From positions 2,728,001 to 2,792,000 of the forward strand of contig NZ_CP030827.1 of assembly GCF_003597675.1 (NCBI RefSeq): DNA of 64,000 bases, given 5' to 3'. The position numbers and the translations under genes are program-made. The notes beneath the pieces are model-generated. The model did no database searches, was not told the origin of the DNA, and saw nothing but the letters and a program-made list of their open reading frames with translations. Positions 52,006 to 60,968 of the stretch are shown piece by piece. The first letter of the stretch is position 1. Every line of letters starts with the position of its first letter. This DNA is from Neorhizobium sp. NCHU2750. GTDB lineage: Bacteria; Pseudomonadota; Alphaproteobacteria; Rhizobiales; Rhizobiaceae.

Positions 52006-52518
52006 ATGGCAAGCCTCACCGACGCTAAAAAGGCCCCCGAACGCCAGCTCTGGGACGAGATCAACGCCGTCCACGCCGGCATGCTGGGTCTGGAAGGTGC
52101 CCATTTGCACTTCCAGCCTATGGCTCCCAATCTCGACATCAAGACCAACACGATCTGGTTCTTCACCAAGGCCGATACGGATCTGGTGCGCGCCATCGGC
52201 GCCGGCTCGCGCGCGCATTTCTGCGTCACCGGCAAGAACCACGACTATCACGCCTGCCTCTCCGGCCTGATCGAAGTGCGGCTCGACCCGGCAAGGCGCG
52301 ACGAGTACTGGAGCGCGGTCACATCCGCCTGGTATGAACACGGCAAGGACGACCCGCTTCTGACCATGCTCGCCTTCCACGTCGAAGACGCGGAGATCTG
52401 GGCTTCGACCGGCAGCACGCTCAAGTTCGGCTGGGAAGTTGCCAAGGCCAACATGAAGGACGAAAAGGTGCCGGAAGTGGGCGTGAAGCAGCATCTCAGC
52501 TTTTCCGCCATGCACTGA
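52006..52518 (+). CDS. Pyridoxamine-5'-phosphate-oxidase-like general stress protein
   Basis: 170 residues, split-barrel flavin-binding fold of the general-stress-protein-26 type, with QLWDEINAVHAGMLGLEGAH, TIWFFTKADTDLVRAIGAG and AHFCVTGKNHDYHACLSG. A terminal WEVAKANMKDEKVPEVG segment follows. Relatives bind FMN/FAD or F420 without a settled reaction. ATG at 52006 follows GAGGAGAAG. The perfect stress-sigma promoter just upstream agrees with the family's stress association. Confidence 0.9.
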   Translation: MASLTDAKKAPERQLWDEINAVHAGMLGLEGAHLHFQPMAPNLDIKTNTIWFFTKADTDLVRAIGAGSRAHFCVTGKNHDYHACLSGLIEVRLDPARRDEYWSAVTSAWYEHGKDDPLLTMLAFHVEDAEIWASTGSTLKFGWEVAKANMKDEKVPEVGVKQHLSFSAMH

Positions 52519-52539
52519 TACGGCCTCGCTGCGGGACCT

Positions 52540-53388
52540 TTATAGGCCCTGCGGCACCAATATGGTCGGCTTTTTCGGCAGGCTGCGCATCGAGACTGTG
52601 ATGGTCTGCTGCTTGGCATAGGCAATGTCGAATTTTCCATCGAACATGGCAAGAAACGTCTCGAGCGGCGGCCCGAACCGGTGCATCGGCAGGATCAGCG
52701 ACGAGCGCAGCCGCTGCACCACCCGGCTCATGCTCTGCGCCCCCATGGTCAGCCCGCCGTCGACCGGCACCATCAGCACGTCGAGCCGACCGATCTCCGT
52801 ATATTGCGCTTCGTTCAGTTCGAAATGCAGATGTCCGAGATGGCCGATGCAAAGCCCCGCCACCTCAAAGATGAAGATCGAATTGCCGTTCTGTTCGATA
52901 CCGCCGCTCCAGGTGCGGATATCGGTAACGACATTGCGGATATAGACGTCGCCGATCATCTCGTGGATATCGGCCTTCTCGCCCGGCACATCGCTCCAGC
53001 CATGCAGCACATGCCTGATCGCGGGATCGGGGTTCAGCGTGTAATGGGTCGAATGCGCGTGGTTCATCGTTACCACGTCGGGCGTCCGGTAGGGTTGGTA
53101 TACGCCGCTATAGTCGGTAGCGATGCCAATGCCTTCTGGCGTCTCGATGAAATAGGTCGAGTGCCCGACAAAGGTGATCTTCACCTCTTCCCGCTCCGCA
53201 AGACTGCGCTTGGTGCCTGATTGCGTCAGCTGCACGCCGGATGGCCGGAAGCTTGCAAACTGCGCATGCGGCAGGTTCTGCGCGATCGCCTGGCACTGGC
53301 TGACCGGAAGGCCGCCATCCTGTGCCATGGCTGAAAATGCGGAAAGAAGGAGACTTGCGAAGGCGAATGCGAGATTTCGCAGCATCAT
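52540..53388 (-). CDS. Exported MBL-fold metallohydrolase
   Basis: 282 residues. A signal peptide (MMLRNLAFAFASLLLSAFSA then MAQ) directs export. The core has metallo-beta-lactamase-fold features, KITFVGHSTYFIETPEGIGI, TMNHAHSTHYTLNP in place of a classical HxHxDH, GHLGHLHFELN and LPMHRFGPPLETF. The metal site therefore looks altered from the canonical one. This resembles UlaG/RomA-like MBL proteins; substrate unknown. ATG at 53388 or the next codon is equally possible. Confidence 0.82.
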   Translation of the reverse strand: MMLRNLAFAFASLLLSAFSAMAQDGGLPVSQCQAIAQNLPHAQFASFRPSGVQLTQSGTKRSLAEREEVKITFVGHSTYFIETPEGIGIATDYSGVYQPYRTPDVVTMNHAHSTHYTLNPDPAIRHVLHGWSDVPGEKADIHEMIGDVYIRNVVTDIRTWSGGIEQNGNSIFIFEVAGLCIGHLGHLHFELNEAQYTEIGRLDVLMVPVDGGLTMGAQSMSRVVQRLRSSLILPMHRFGPPLETFLAMFDGKFDIAYAKQQTITVSMRSLPKKPTILVPQGL

Positions 53389-53559
53389 GCCACACCCCGG
53401 AAACTGCGTTCATTCTCATCCTGGGTTGCAAGGATGCGGGAAGCTCCGGGAACCGTCCAGCGCGCAGTGCTGTACACGCCTCACAATCATGTCATGTCGC
53501 AGCTCGGCCGACACCACGGTCGGCGAGAAAAACCCGGTGCCTTCGGGCGAAATGTTGCC

Positions 53560-53925
53560 TCAGACGATCAGCACGCGATGGCCGAACGGTGTCTTGTCGT
53601 CGAAATTGCGGGTGCCGATGCGATCGCTTTCGCCAGACAGCCTTTCCTCGTCCGGATTCTCCTCGCTCTCACCAGACACATCGGCGCCGGAGGCGTCGTG
53701 GCGCTTGTGCGGGTGGCGGTCGTCCAACGTATTGCGTTCTGCCTTTTCCTCGCGGTTGGTTTCCGCTTCATCGCGGGCCGCTTTAAGCGCCGCCAGATCC
53801 GCATTGACCTGCGACTGCCGGGCATCGGCCCAGGCATTGTCCGGCTCAGCAATCGAGAAACTGCTCTCCACCTTGACCGGCGCGGAAGCGGCCGTGGCGG
53901 CAACGGGAGTGACCGGATCAACCAT
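53560..53925 (-). CDS. Hydrophilic hypothetical protein
   Basis: 121 residues, strongly charged and low-complexity (ALKAARDEAETNREEKAERN, DDRHPHKRHDASGADVSGES), no membrane span, probably disordered, ending DDKTPFGHRVLIV. I recognise no family. ATG at 53925 follows GGAGAAAAG at good spacing, supporting expression. It lies 92 bp from the ymdB-like gene, same strand, but no stress-type promoter was found in front of it. Confidence 0.65.
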   Translation of the reverse strand: MVDPVTPVAATAASAPVKVESSFSIAEPDNAWADARQSQVNADLAALKAARDEAETNREEKAERNTLDDRHPHKRHDASGADVSGESEENPDEERLSGESDRIGTRNFDDKTPFGHRVLIV

Positions 53926-54017
53926 CGACTTTTCTCCAGCGGGCGCATTCCTGCGCCCCTGGATTGAGGTGCAGAAAACTGCTCACCCTCAGGATATGGT
54001 GATCAACCCGCCTGCGA

Positions 54018-54842
54018 TCAACGCCAGAAGCTCGGGATGTTCTCCGCAAGCCGCGGCCCGATCCTCAAGGGCTCGATCTTTTCGGCAAGCCCGGTGCGGT
54101 CCGAGATCTCGATGCCGACGCCGCAGATCGTCGCCGGACCGCTCGCCACTTCGAAACGGCTCTTCGGCATCTTGGAAATGAACCGGTTGAGCGGCTCTTC
54201 CTTGTCCATGCCGAGCGATGAATCGTAATCGCCGCACATGCCGGCATCCGACATGTAGCCGGTGCCGCCATTGAGGATCTGGCAATCGGCGGTCGGCACA
54301 TGCGTGTGCGTGCCGACGACGAGCGAGGCGCGGCCGTCGACGAAATGGCCAAAACACTGCTTTTCACTGGTCGCTTCCGCATGAAAGTCGAAGATGATCG
54401 CATCCGCCTGATCCTTCAGCGGTGCGGCTTCCAGAATGGTCTCGCCCGCCTTGAAGGGATCGTCGAGTTCCGGATGCATATAGACCCGGCCCATGATGTT
54501 GGCGACGAGCACGCGCGCCCCGTTGCGGGCATAGTAGAGCCCAGAGCCCTTGCCGGGCGTGCCGGCCGGATAATTGGCCGGGCGCAGGAACTGGTCGTGG
54601 CGGCCCGCAAAGCTCACCGCCTCCTTCTGGTCCCAGACATGGTTGCCGGTGGTCACCACGTCGGCGCCGGCATTGATGGTCTCGATAAAAATGTCTTCGG
54701 TAATGCCGAAACCGCCCGCCGCGTTCTCGCCGTTGACGATGACGAAGTCGAGTTTCAGGTCGGAGATCAAGCCCGGCAGCTTTTCCCATACGGCCGTTCG
54801 GCCGGTCTTGCCGACCAGATCACCTAGAAAGAGAAGGCGCAT
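54018..54842 (-). CDS. YmdB-family metallophosphoesterase (TIGR00282 type)
   Basis: 274 residues, starting MRLLFLGDLVGKTGRTAVWE with di-metal ligands in GDLVG, NGENAAGGFGIT, GNHVWDQKEA and the final GTHTHVPTADCQI. YmdB-type enzymes hydrolyse 2',3'- or 3',5'-cyclic mononucleotides and affect RNA turnover in Firmicutes; the role in rhizobia is not established. It begins 2 nt after the fau stop, so the two form an operon. Confidence 0.93.
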   Translation of the reverse strand: MRLLFLGDLVGKTGRTAVWEKLPGLISDLKLDFVIVNGENAAGGFGITEDIFIETINAGADVVTTGNHVWDQKEAVSFAGRHDQFLRPANYPAGTPGKGSGLYYARNGARVLVANIMGRVYMHPELDDPFKAGETILEAAPLKDQADAIIFDFHAEATSEKQCFGHFVDGRASLVVGTHTHVPTADCQILNGGTGYMSDAGMCGDYDSSLGMDKEEPLNRFISKMPKSRFEVASGPATICGVGIEISDRTGLAEKIEPLRIGPRLAENIPSFWR

Positions 54843-54844
54843 TC

Positions 54845-55444
54845 CTATCCAATCTTCGCAATGGCTCCATCGGACAGGTCGCGAAAGCCGCTTTCCGTCA
54901 GAATGCCATGAAGCCTGATATCATGAGGTTCTTCCGGCACTGATGCCACTTCCTGGCAGTCGAATGCAATGCCGATCAGCCGAGGATTGCGCCCTTTTTC
55001 ATGCAAACGGTGAATGGCGCGGTCATAATAGCCGCCGCCATAGCCGATCCGGTGACCTCTGCTATCAAATGCCGCAAGCGGCACGAGCATGATCTGAGGT
55101 TCGAGTTCGGGCACATCCGGCCCCGGCCCGACGGTCCCGAACACGCCGGACACCAGATCAACACCCGGCGTGAACGCGCGGAACACGATCGTCTCCTTGT
55201 CGAGAACGACTGGCACGCAGAGCCGACCGCCTTCGTCGCGCAGCACGTCCATCAGCAAGCGAACATCGACTTCCGAGCGAATCGGCAGGAAGCCGGACAC
55301 GGTGGTCCCGGCATCGAGTTCGATCGCGGCAGCGCCATACGCGGCAATCGACCGGCTCTTGTCCAGCCGGTCGGCCACGCCAAGCGCATCACGCGCAGCA
55401 AGCCTCTCGGCCCGCATCTGCGCCTTGATGGACTTGTTCTGCAT
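54845..55444 (-). CDS. fau: 5-formyltetrahydrofolate cyclo-ligase
   Basis: 199 residues; converts 5-formyl-THF to 5,10-methenyl-THF with ATP. It has the N-terminal NKSIKAQMRAERLAARDALG and the family region RIGYGGGYYDRAIHRL, with VPLAAFDSRGHRIG. ATG at 55444 starts 4 nt after the stop of the CNNM/CorC gene. In many proteobacteria fau follows zapA and 6S RNA; here the same order is kept but ~5 kb apart, interrupted by the kinase module and the CorC gene. Confidence 0.94.
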   Translation of the reverse strand: MQNKSIKAQMRAERLAARDALGVADRLDKSRSIAAYGAAAIELDAGTTVSGFLPIRSEVDVRLLMDVLRDEGGRLCVPVVLDKETIVFRAFTPGVDLVSGVFGTVGPGPDVPELEPQIMLVPLAAFDSRGHRIGYGGGYYDRAIHRLHEKGRNPRLIGIAFDCQEVASVPEEPHDIRLHGILTESGFRDLSDGAIAKIG

Positions 55445-55448
55445 GAAA

Positions 55449-56735
55449 TCAGGCCTTCTCGTTCGCCCGCGAGACGAGCAGCTTGTCGATACGGCGCCCG
55501 TCGAGATCGACGACCTCGAAGGTCCAGCCATGGGTCGAAAACTTCTCGCCGAGATCCGGCAGGTGCTTCAACTCGTCGAGCACGAAGCCTGCCACCGTCT
55601 CGTAGCCCGGATCGTCCTCGATCGAAATACCCATCTGCGCGCCGAATTCGTCGACCGGCATCCAGCCGGCGACAAGGTAGGACCCGTCGTCACGCGGCAC
55701 GATCGCAGGCTCTTCCGTCTCGTCTTCCTGGAACACGCCGGTGATTGCCTCAAGCACGTCACCCGAGCTGATGATGCCTTCGAAATGACCGTATTCGTCA
55801 TAGACCAGCACCATATGCGCCGGCGCCCGGCGCAACGCCTGGATCACGTCTAGCGCGCCGGTGAGGTCGGAAACGACAGGCGCCTCGCGCATGGCGCTCT
55901 GTATGTCGAAATGTCTGCCGCCAGCCATGAAGTCATAGGCATCCTTGACGAACAGCACGCCGAGGATTTCGTCGGAGCTTCCCTTGCGCACCGGCAGGCG
56001 CGAACGCGTCGTGGCACGCAGCTGGGCGCGGATTTCCTCCGGCTCGTCCTCGGTATCGACGACCTCGACATCGCGGCGCGGCGTCATCAGGCCACGTGCG
56101 GTTCGGTCGGCCAGGCGCATTACGCCGGAGATCATCTCGGACTCGCCGCTCTCGATGACGCCGGCGCTCTGCGCTTCGGCAAGCACCGTGCGGATTTCCT
56201 CGTCCGTCACCCTGTCGTCGGTCTCTCCCCGCTGGCGAAGAATCGTCAGCACGATGCGGCCGGAAATATCGAGAAACCAGACGATCGGCGCACCGAATGT
56301 GGCGATCAGCTTCATCGTCGGCGCAACCCGCGCGGCGACGGCCTCAGGCGCGCGAAGCGCGATCTGCTTCGGTACGAGTTCGCCGAGGATGAGCGACAGA
56401 TAGGTGATGACGACAACGACGCCACCGACGCCAAGCCAGTCGGCCACGTTTTCATGCAGGCCCTGGGCTTCCAGCCATTGGGTCAGACGCGTGCCGAGCG
56501 TTGCACCGGAAAAGGCGCCGGAAAGAACGCCCACGAGGGTAATGCCGATCTGTACGCTAGAAAGAAAACGGCCCGGGTCTTCCGCAAGCTTGATCGCGGT
56601 TGCGGCCCCCCGGTTACCCTGTTCGGCCATGACTTTCAGGCGCACGGGGCGAGAGGAAACGACGGCAAGCTCCGACATTGCCAGAACACCGTTGAGGACG
56701 GTGAGTGCAATGACGATGATGATTTCGGTTAACAA
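55449..56735 (-). CDS. Hemolysin-family CNNM/CBS/CorC membrane protein
   Basis: 428 residues. The N-terminal CNNM membrane domain (about 1-190; IIIVIALTVLNGVLAMSELA, SSVQIGITLVGVLSGAFSGA) is followed by a CBS pair (LMTPRRDVEVVDTEDEPEEI; AHMVLVYDEYGHFEGIISSG) and a C-terminal CorC/HlyC domain (VAGWMPVDEFGAQMG). Family members are linked to Mg/Co efflux; haemolysis is a historical label. TTG at 56735 is the only start giving the full first membrane helix, with a weak ribosome site. Confidence 0.9.
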   Translation of the reverse strand: MLTEIIIVIALTVLNGVLAMSELAVVSSRPVRLKVMAEQGNRGAATAIKLAEDPGRFLSSVQIGITLVGVLSGAFSGATLGTRLTQWLEAQGLHENVADWLGVGGVVVVITYLSLILGELVPKQIALRAPEAVAARVAPTMKLIATFGAPIVWFLDISGRIVLTILRQRGETDDRVTDEEIRTVLAEAQSAGVIESGESEMISGVMRLADRTARGLMTPRRDVEVVDTEDEPEEIRAQLRATTRSRLPVRKGSSDEILGVLFVKDAYDFMAGGRHFDIQSAMREAPVVSDLTGALDVIQALRRAPAHMVLVYDEYGHFEGIISSGDVLEAITGVFQEDETEEPAIVPRDDGSYLVAGWMPVDEFGAQMGISIEDDPGYETVAGFVLDELKHLPDLGEKFSTHGWTFEVVDLDGRRIDKLLVSRANEKA

Positions 56736-56944
56736 AAGTTGCTCTTGAGCTGGGACAATATCCTGCGCGCAATAACGATCGCCGCATCGGGCGGCAGCCG
56801 TTCCATTCCTTCAAAGTGATCTCGCGCACAGTTCGGAAAACCGGGAGCCGGTTCTCGGAACTATGCACCTTCATCAGAGGCTGGAATGATAGGGGCCTGT
56901 TGGCGCTATTGCAATGGCTGGAACAATTGAAGTCGGAACTTCGC

Positions 56945-57976
56945 TCATAACGCGATATCGAGAATGATCTCCGCCCGTGTTCCGACCGGACGCACGACAT
57001 ACTCAATCGACGAACCGAGCGTGGAGGCCATCGACTTGACGATCCGGCTTCCGAGCCCGGTCCCCTGCACCGTGTCGCCTTCCTTCCAGCCGATCCCGTC
57101 ATCCTCGACGGCAAGCAGCGCTTTTCCGTCGGGCTGGTGCTTGAACAGCACCCTCACCTCGCCGTCGCGGCCCGGTTCATAGGCATATTTGACCGCATTG
57201 GTCAGAAGTTCGGTGACGATCATACCGACGGAGACGGCCCGGTCGGATGTCAGCGCGATACAGTCGGCATCGAGCCTGATCGACGGTCCCTGGCGATCGA
57301 CGACCGTTCCCTGAACCTCGTTGACCAGCGTACCGAGATATTTGTCCATCTCCACCTGCCGCACGTCGTCCGACGTGTAGAGGCTGCGATGCATGCCGGC
57401 GATCGCGGTGATGCGCGCCTGCGTCTCGGCCAGCGCCTCCTTCACGTCCTCGTTCTTGCTGCTGCCGGCCTGAAGCCGGATCAGCGCCGCGACCAGCGCC
57501 AGACTGTTGGCCACCCGGTGATTGACCTCGGCCAGCAGGACTTCCGCCCGCTCCTTGCCAAGGCGGATTTCCTGCTCTGCCTTTTCCTTCTCGCGGCGAA
57601 GGTTTGCATTGCTGATCGCCTGGCCGATCGCATTCTGCATCAGCGGCCAGAATTCCTCGCCGACCGTCTTGATGACGTAGTCGGACGCGCCGTTCTTCAT
57701 CGCCTCGATGGCGATCGTCGCGTCGCTCGATCCGGTTACATAGATGACCGGAATGGTCGCATCGTGCTCCCGCAGGCGATGAAAGATATCGAGACCCGTC
57801 TCCGCCCGCAGGTAATGATCGAGAACGACGGCATCGATGCCGCCCTTCTCCATCACCGTCATGGCGCTTGCGCCATCGGTTGCAGGGATTACCTCATAGC
57901 CGGCACGACCAAGATGGCGTTCCGCGAGACGGGCAAGCGCGACGTCGTCGTCAACATACAGGATCGTTCGCGGCAT
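56945..57976 (-). CDS. Response-regulator/HisKA_2 hybrid histidine kinase
   Basis: 343 residues. A receiver domain (1-120, phospho-acceptor D53 in DAVVLDHYLRAETG) is linked by a coiled coil to a HisKA_2 domain (H153 in AEVNHRVANSLALVAALIRL) and an HATPase (TELLTNAVKYAYEPG; AVEDDGIGWKEGDTVQGTGL). A REC-HisKA_2 order, with the kinase as output of a receiver, implies that an upstream kinase controls it. HisKA_2/HWE kinases in alphaproteobacteria often feed PhyR and the general stress response. It starts 11 nt after the single-domain regulator. Confidence 0.92.
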   Translation of the reverse strand: MPRTILYVDDDVALARLAERHLGRAGYEVIPATDGASAMTVMEKGGIDAVVLDHYLRAETGLDIFHRLREHDATIPVIYVTGSSDATIAIEAMKNGASDYVIKTVGEEFWPLMQNAIGQAISNANLRREKEKAEQEIRLGKERAEVLLAEVNHRVANSLALVAALIRLQAGSSKNEDVKEALAETQARITAIAGMHRSLYTSDDVRQVEMDKYLGTLVNEVQGTVVDRQGPSIRLDADCIALTSDRAVSVGMIVTELLTNAVKYAYEPGRDGEVRVLFKHQPDGKALLAVEDDGIGWKEGDTVQGTGLGSRIVKSMASTLGSSIEYVVRPVGTRAEIILDIAL

Positions 57977-57987
57977 CTCTTCTCGTA

Positions 57988-58428
57988 TTATCCGGGTATC
58001 TGCATCACCGAGAAGAACAGACCGAGCTGTCTTATGGCGTGCGCGAAGTTATCGTAATCCACTGGCTTGGTAATATAGACATTCGCGCCGAGATCATAGC
58101 AGCGCTGAATTTCCCGCTCATCGTCCGTCGTCGTGAGGATCACTACGGGCAGTCGCTTCGCATGAGGGTTGGACTTCACCTTCTCGAGGATGTCAATACC
58201 CGACATATCGGGCAGGTTGAGGTCGAGCAGGATCAACAGGTAGCGGTCGTGATTGATCGATCCGGAGCGATCCGGCCCCAGAATGAAGTCGAGCGCCTCG
58301 GTACCGTTGGTGAAGGGCACGATGTCGTTGTTGACGCCGGCCCGCCGCACGTTCTTTTCGATCAGGCGGGCATGGCCCTCGTCGTCCTCGACCATGACGA
58401 TCGTGACTTCCTTGCCGGCTGCTTTCAT
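57988..58428 (-). CDS. Single-domain response regulator (Rcp1-like)
   Basis: 146 residues, receiver only: acidic pocket VMVEDDEGHARLIEKN, phospho-acceptor D69 in LLILLDLNLPDMSGIDIL, and Lys in VYITKPVDYDNF. The insert after LDFILG (GPDRSGSINHDRY) is typical of Rcp1-type regulators that pair with phytochrome-like or CHASE3 kinases. ATG at 58428 overlaps the kinase stop by 4 bp (ATGA), so kinase and regulator are translated together. Confidence 0.95.
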   Translation of the reverse strand: MKAAGKEVTIVMVEDDEGHARLIEKNVRRAGVNNDIVPFTNGTEALDFILGPDRSGSINHDRYLLILLDLNLPDMSGIDILEKVKSNPHAKRLPVVILTTTDDEREIQRCYDLGANVYITKPVDYDNFAHAIRQLGLFFSVMQIPG

Positions 58429-59924
58429 GACCCGTTACTCCTGACATACTGGGACAAATCGAGGGGCAGGCGAATGACGAATGTCGATCCGCCGCCCAAG
58501 GTTGACGTCACAGTAATTTCGCCGCCTAAATTTCTGACTAATGAGCGGACATGGGCAAGCCCGATCCCCTCACCCGCCTTATCCTGCACGCCGGCCCGCC
58601 GGAACAGTTCAAAGACGCGCTCCTGGTCTTCCTGAGCGATCCCCCGTCCGTTGTCGGCAACTTCGATCCTGACGGCGCTGCGCCCCATGGGTTTTGCCTG
58701 GACTGACAGGGCGAGCGGCCGGTCGGGATGCTTGTATTTTACCGCATTGTCGAACAGGTTGCCGAAAATCTGCTCCATCGAGAACCGGTCGGTCACCAGA
58801 CCGCGCGCCGCATCGACGGAAATGGACACCTCCCCGCCCGCATCACTGACCTGATGATAAACGCTTGCGGCCGTCGCTTCCAGCAATTCGCCGAGATCGA
58901 TCCGCTCCGGCTTCAATTCGCGCCGTCCGTCGCGGGAGATTTTGAGGATGGCGTTGATCAGACCGTCCATCTTCTTCGTCGACGACCGTATGAAGCCGAT
59001 CGCCTCCGGCAGATCCTCCTCCACCGCAAGCCGCGCCTCGCGCACCTCGTCTTCGCTCGGCTGCGCGCCATCGGCAAGCACATAGGTGCTGATCGATTTC
59101 AGCGACGCGTCGAGCTCACTGGTAAAACCCATGATGTTGACGAGCGGCGCCCTGAGATCATGCGAGACGATATAGGCGTAGCGCTGGATTTCCCGGTTTG
59201 CCTGGATCAGGTCTTCGGTGCGCTCGGTGACGCGCTCCTCCAGGCCGACATTCAGTTCCTCGACTTCGCCACGTGCCTTGTCGAGTTCGCGCACATGCTG
59301 CATGACGACGGCAATCGCCCCGCCGACCACGAGGATGATCAGCAACCCGCCACCGATCGTCACATATTGCAGCGACGCGGCGCTGTCGCGCAGATCACCG
59401 ATACCCCCGACCAGATGCCCGTCCAGCTCGTCGATCAACTTGCCGAGCGTATCGCGAAGCTGCTGCATGACGAGGAAGCCGGACTGGTTGCGCACGATCG
59501 CCAGCGCATCCCCAACCCGCCCCTTGCTCGCAAGGTCGAGCGTCGACTGCATCTCGGTCACTTTCTCGGCGATCAGGCGGCGAATGTCGGCAATCGGAAC
59601 CTTGACGGTCGTCTGGTTTCCCGCGACGCGCTCAAGCCTGTCGACCTGCGTCGGCAGTGCCTGGAGCGCCTTTTCATAGGGCTGGAGAAAGCCGTCATCC
59701 TGAATGAGCAGATAGCCACGCTGGCCCGATTCGGCCGAATTCATCAACAACAGCATGTCGGCCGCAGCCGAGCGCACCGCCCTCAGCTTCGTCACCTCGT
59801 CAAAATATGTATGCGTCATCCGTGCCAGGAAAAAGGACGACAGGACGATGGCCATGAGCAGTCCCGCACCGATCAAAAGCATCAAAAGCGACGATCGGGT
59901 GAAGGTTCTGTTCGATAAGGGCAT
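58425..59924 (-). CDS. CHASE3-domain sensor histidine kinase
   Basis: 499 residues. TM1 (~12-33), a periplasmic CHASE3 helical bundle (~37-185), TM2 (~188-208), a coiled coil (LDKARGEVEELNVGLEERVT), then HisKA with H255 (YIVSHDLRAPLVNIMGFTSE) and HATPase (NLFDNAVKYKHPDRPLALSV; ELFRRAGVQDKAGEGIGLAH). ATG at 59924 follows AAAGGACGG. First gene of a kinase–regulator–kinase operon. A -35-like TTGACA lies at 59984-59979 on the minus strand. Confidence 0.94.
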   Translation of the reverse strand: MPLSNRTFTRSSLLMLLIGAGLLMAIVLSSFFLARMTHTYFDEVTKLRAVRSAAADMLLLMNSAESGQRGYLLIQDDGFLQPYEKALQALPTQVDRLERVAGNQTTVKVPIADIRRLIAEKVTEMQSTLDLASKGRVGDALAIVRNQSGFLVMQQLRDTLGKLIDELDGHLVGGIGDLRDSAASLQYVTIGGGLLIILVVGGAIAVVMQHVRELDKARGEVEELNVGLEERVTERTEDLIQANREIQRYAYIVSHDLRAPLVNIMGFTSELDASLKSISTYVLADGAQPSEDEVREARLAVEEDLPEAIGFIRSSTKKMDGLINAILKISRDGRRELKPERIDLGELLEATAASVYHQVSDAGGEVSISVDAARGLVTDRFSMEQIFGNLFDNAVKYKHPDRPLALSVQAKPMGRSAVRIEVADNGRGIAQEDQERVFELFRRAGVQDKAGEGIGLAHVRSLVRNLGGEITVTSTLGGGSTFVIRLPLDLSQYVRSNGS

Positions 59925-60319
59925 GAAGCAAACCGTCCTTTGAGATTGACGGCATGAACTTGGCGACGAGGCCCCGATTGTCAAGCCGGAACAGCTTTGT
60001 CCGTCCGACACGCCTCACCGAGCCATTCTTGCGACCTTTTGCTCGATGCCAGCCTGTCACGAGGCTTTGATAGAGCGGAGACGAGCGAACACCCCCGCGT
60101 CCAATCGCCTCCGCCTGTCGTCAAAAACAATTGCCTCCGTCTCGACGGCTGGATAACAGCATGAAGTGTCCGGCGGCGAAAGAGCATACGGCGCATGGTA
60201 CGGTAGCGTACGCAAGTCGGGGAGGAAGGCGCTTTGCGCGGGAGTGCCGCACAAACCCAAAACATCATTCGCTGCACAGCAGCGGTTTTATCCGAAGAAT
60301 TCTGTCTGGAAAGAAAACA

Positions 60320-60480
60320 GTGCGATCCACCCTTCCGATGGTGACGTTCGATCCTGGGCGCCTACAAACGTAGGTGGGCGCCGTGTGCCCAAGCCCACGG
60401 GCCTGGACAGGGACAGCTCCCTTAGGATCGGGTATGGCCCCGAGGATTCAGTTGTTCCTGTCGGGAAGCGCAGACCGCAA
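60320..60480 (-). ncRNA. ssrS: 6S RNA (SsrS)
   Basis: The minus strand downstream of a -10-like TATATT (60490-60485) reads GCTGTTGCGGTCTGCGCTTC, then CCCGACAGGAACAACTGAAT, CCTCGGGGCCATACCCGATC, and CCAGGCCCGTGGGCTTGGGC, which I recognise as rhizobial 6S RNA. It lies directly behind zapA in the conserved zapA–ssrS–fau order. 6S RNA binds sigma-70 RNA polymerase in stationary phase. Ends are approximate (about 160 nt). The rest of the 59925-60577 gap has no gene I can support. Confidence 0.78.
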
Positions 60481-60577
60481 CAGCAATATATGGTCGAACC
60501 GCAATTCGCGCCAGTGGCTGGTCAGACGATTTTTGTGGTCTGTCACCTTTCCGGCCGGCTGGTCGCCCGGTGGCCGC

Positions 60578-60955
60578 TCAGTTCGCCTGTGCGGGCGTGC
60601 GGCCATTGAGTTTTGCCGCCAGTCCCTCGATGCGTGCGGCAAGCTCGCCGATCGTCGAGACGAGCACCTGCTCGCTCTGCTGCTGGTGTTCGAGCGATCC
60701 GTCCCGGTTGGATCTGAGGGCATCCACTTCCGCCTCGAGCGCCGACACCTTGCGGGTCATCTCCGACAACTCGTCCATGATCATGATGCCGGCCATGACC
60801 GTGATCCTCAGGTCGCCGATCTCGCCGAACTGGCTCTTCAGATGGCCGACATAACGGTCGAGCCGGTCCGCGAGCTGGCTCAGGTGATCTTCCTGTCCCT
60901 CTTCGCAGGCCATGCGATAGGCCTTGCCGTCGATCGTGACTGTTATCTGGGCCAT
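60578..60955 (-). CDS. zapA: Cell division protein ZapA
   Basis: 125 residues; stabilises FtsZ rings by bundling. The N-terminal MAQITVTIDGKAYRMACEEG and DHLSQLADRLDRYVGHLKSQ are typical, followed by a coiled coil (MTRKVSALEAEVDALRSNRD) for tetramerisation. ATG at 60955 lies 13 nt after the DUF4164 stop. 6S RNA follows about 100 bp downstream, as in many proteobacteria. Confidence 0.94.
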   Translation of the reverse strand: MAQITVTIDGKAYRMACEEGQEDHLSQLADRLDRYVGHLKSQFGEIGDLRITVMAGIMIMDELSEMTRKVSALEAEVDALRSNRDGSLEHQQQSEQVLVSTIGELAARIEGLAAKLNGRTPAQAN

Positions 60956-60968
60956 TTGAAACCTGTCC

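Noticed and set aside
53440..53560. GC-rich inverted sequence near the MBL-fold gene as a terminator
   Set aside because: The CTCGCCGACC/GGTGTCGGCCGAG pairing is imperfect and its T-tract lies on the wrong side for the minus-strand genes.
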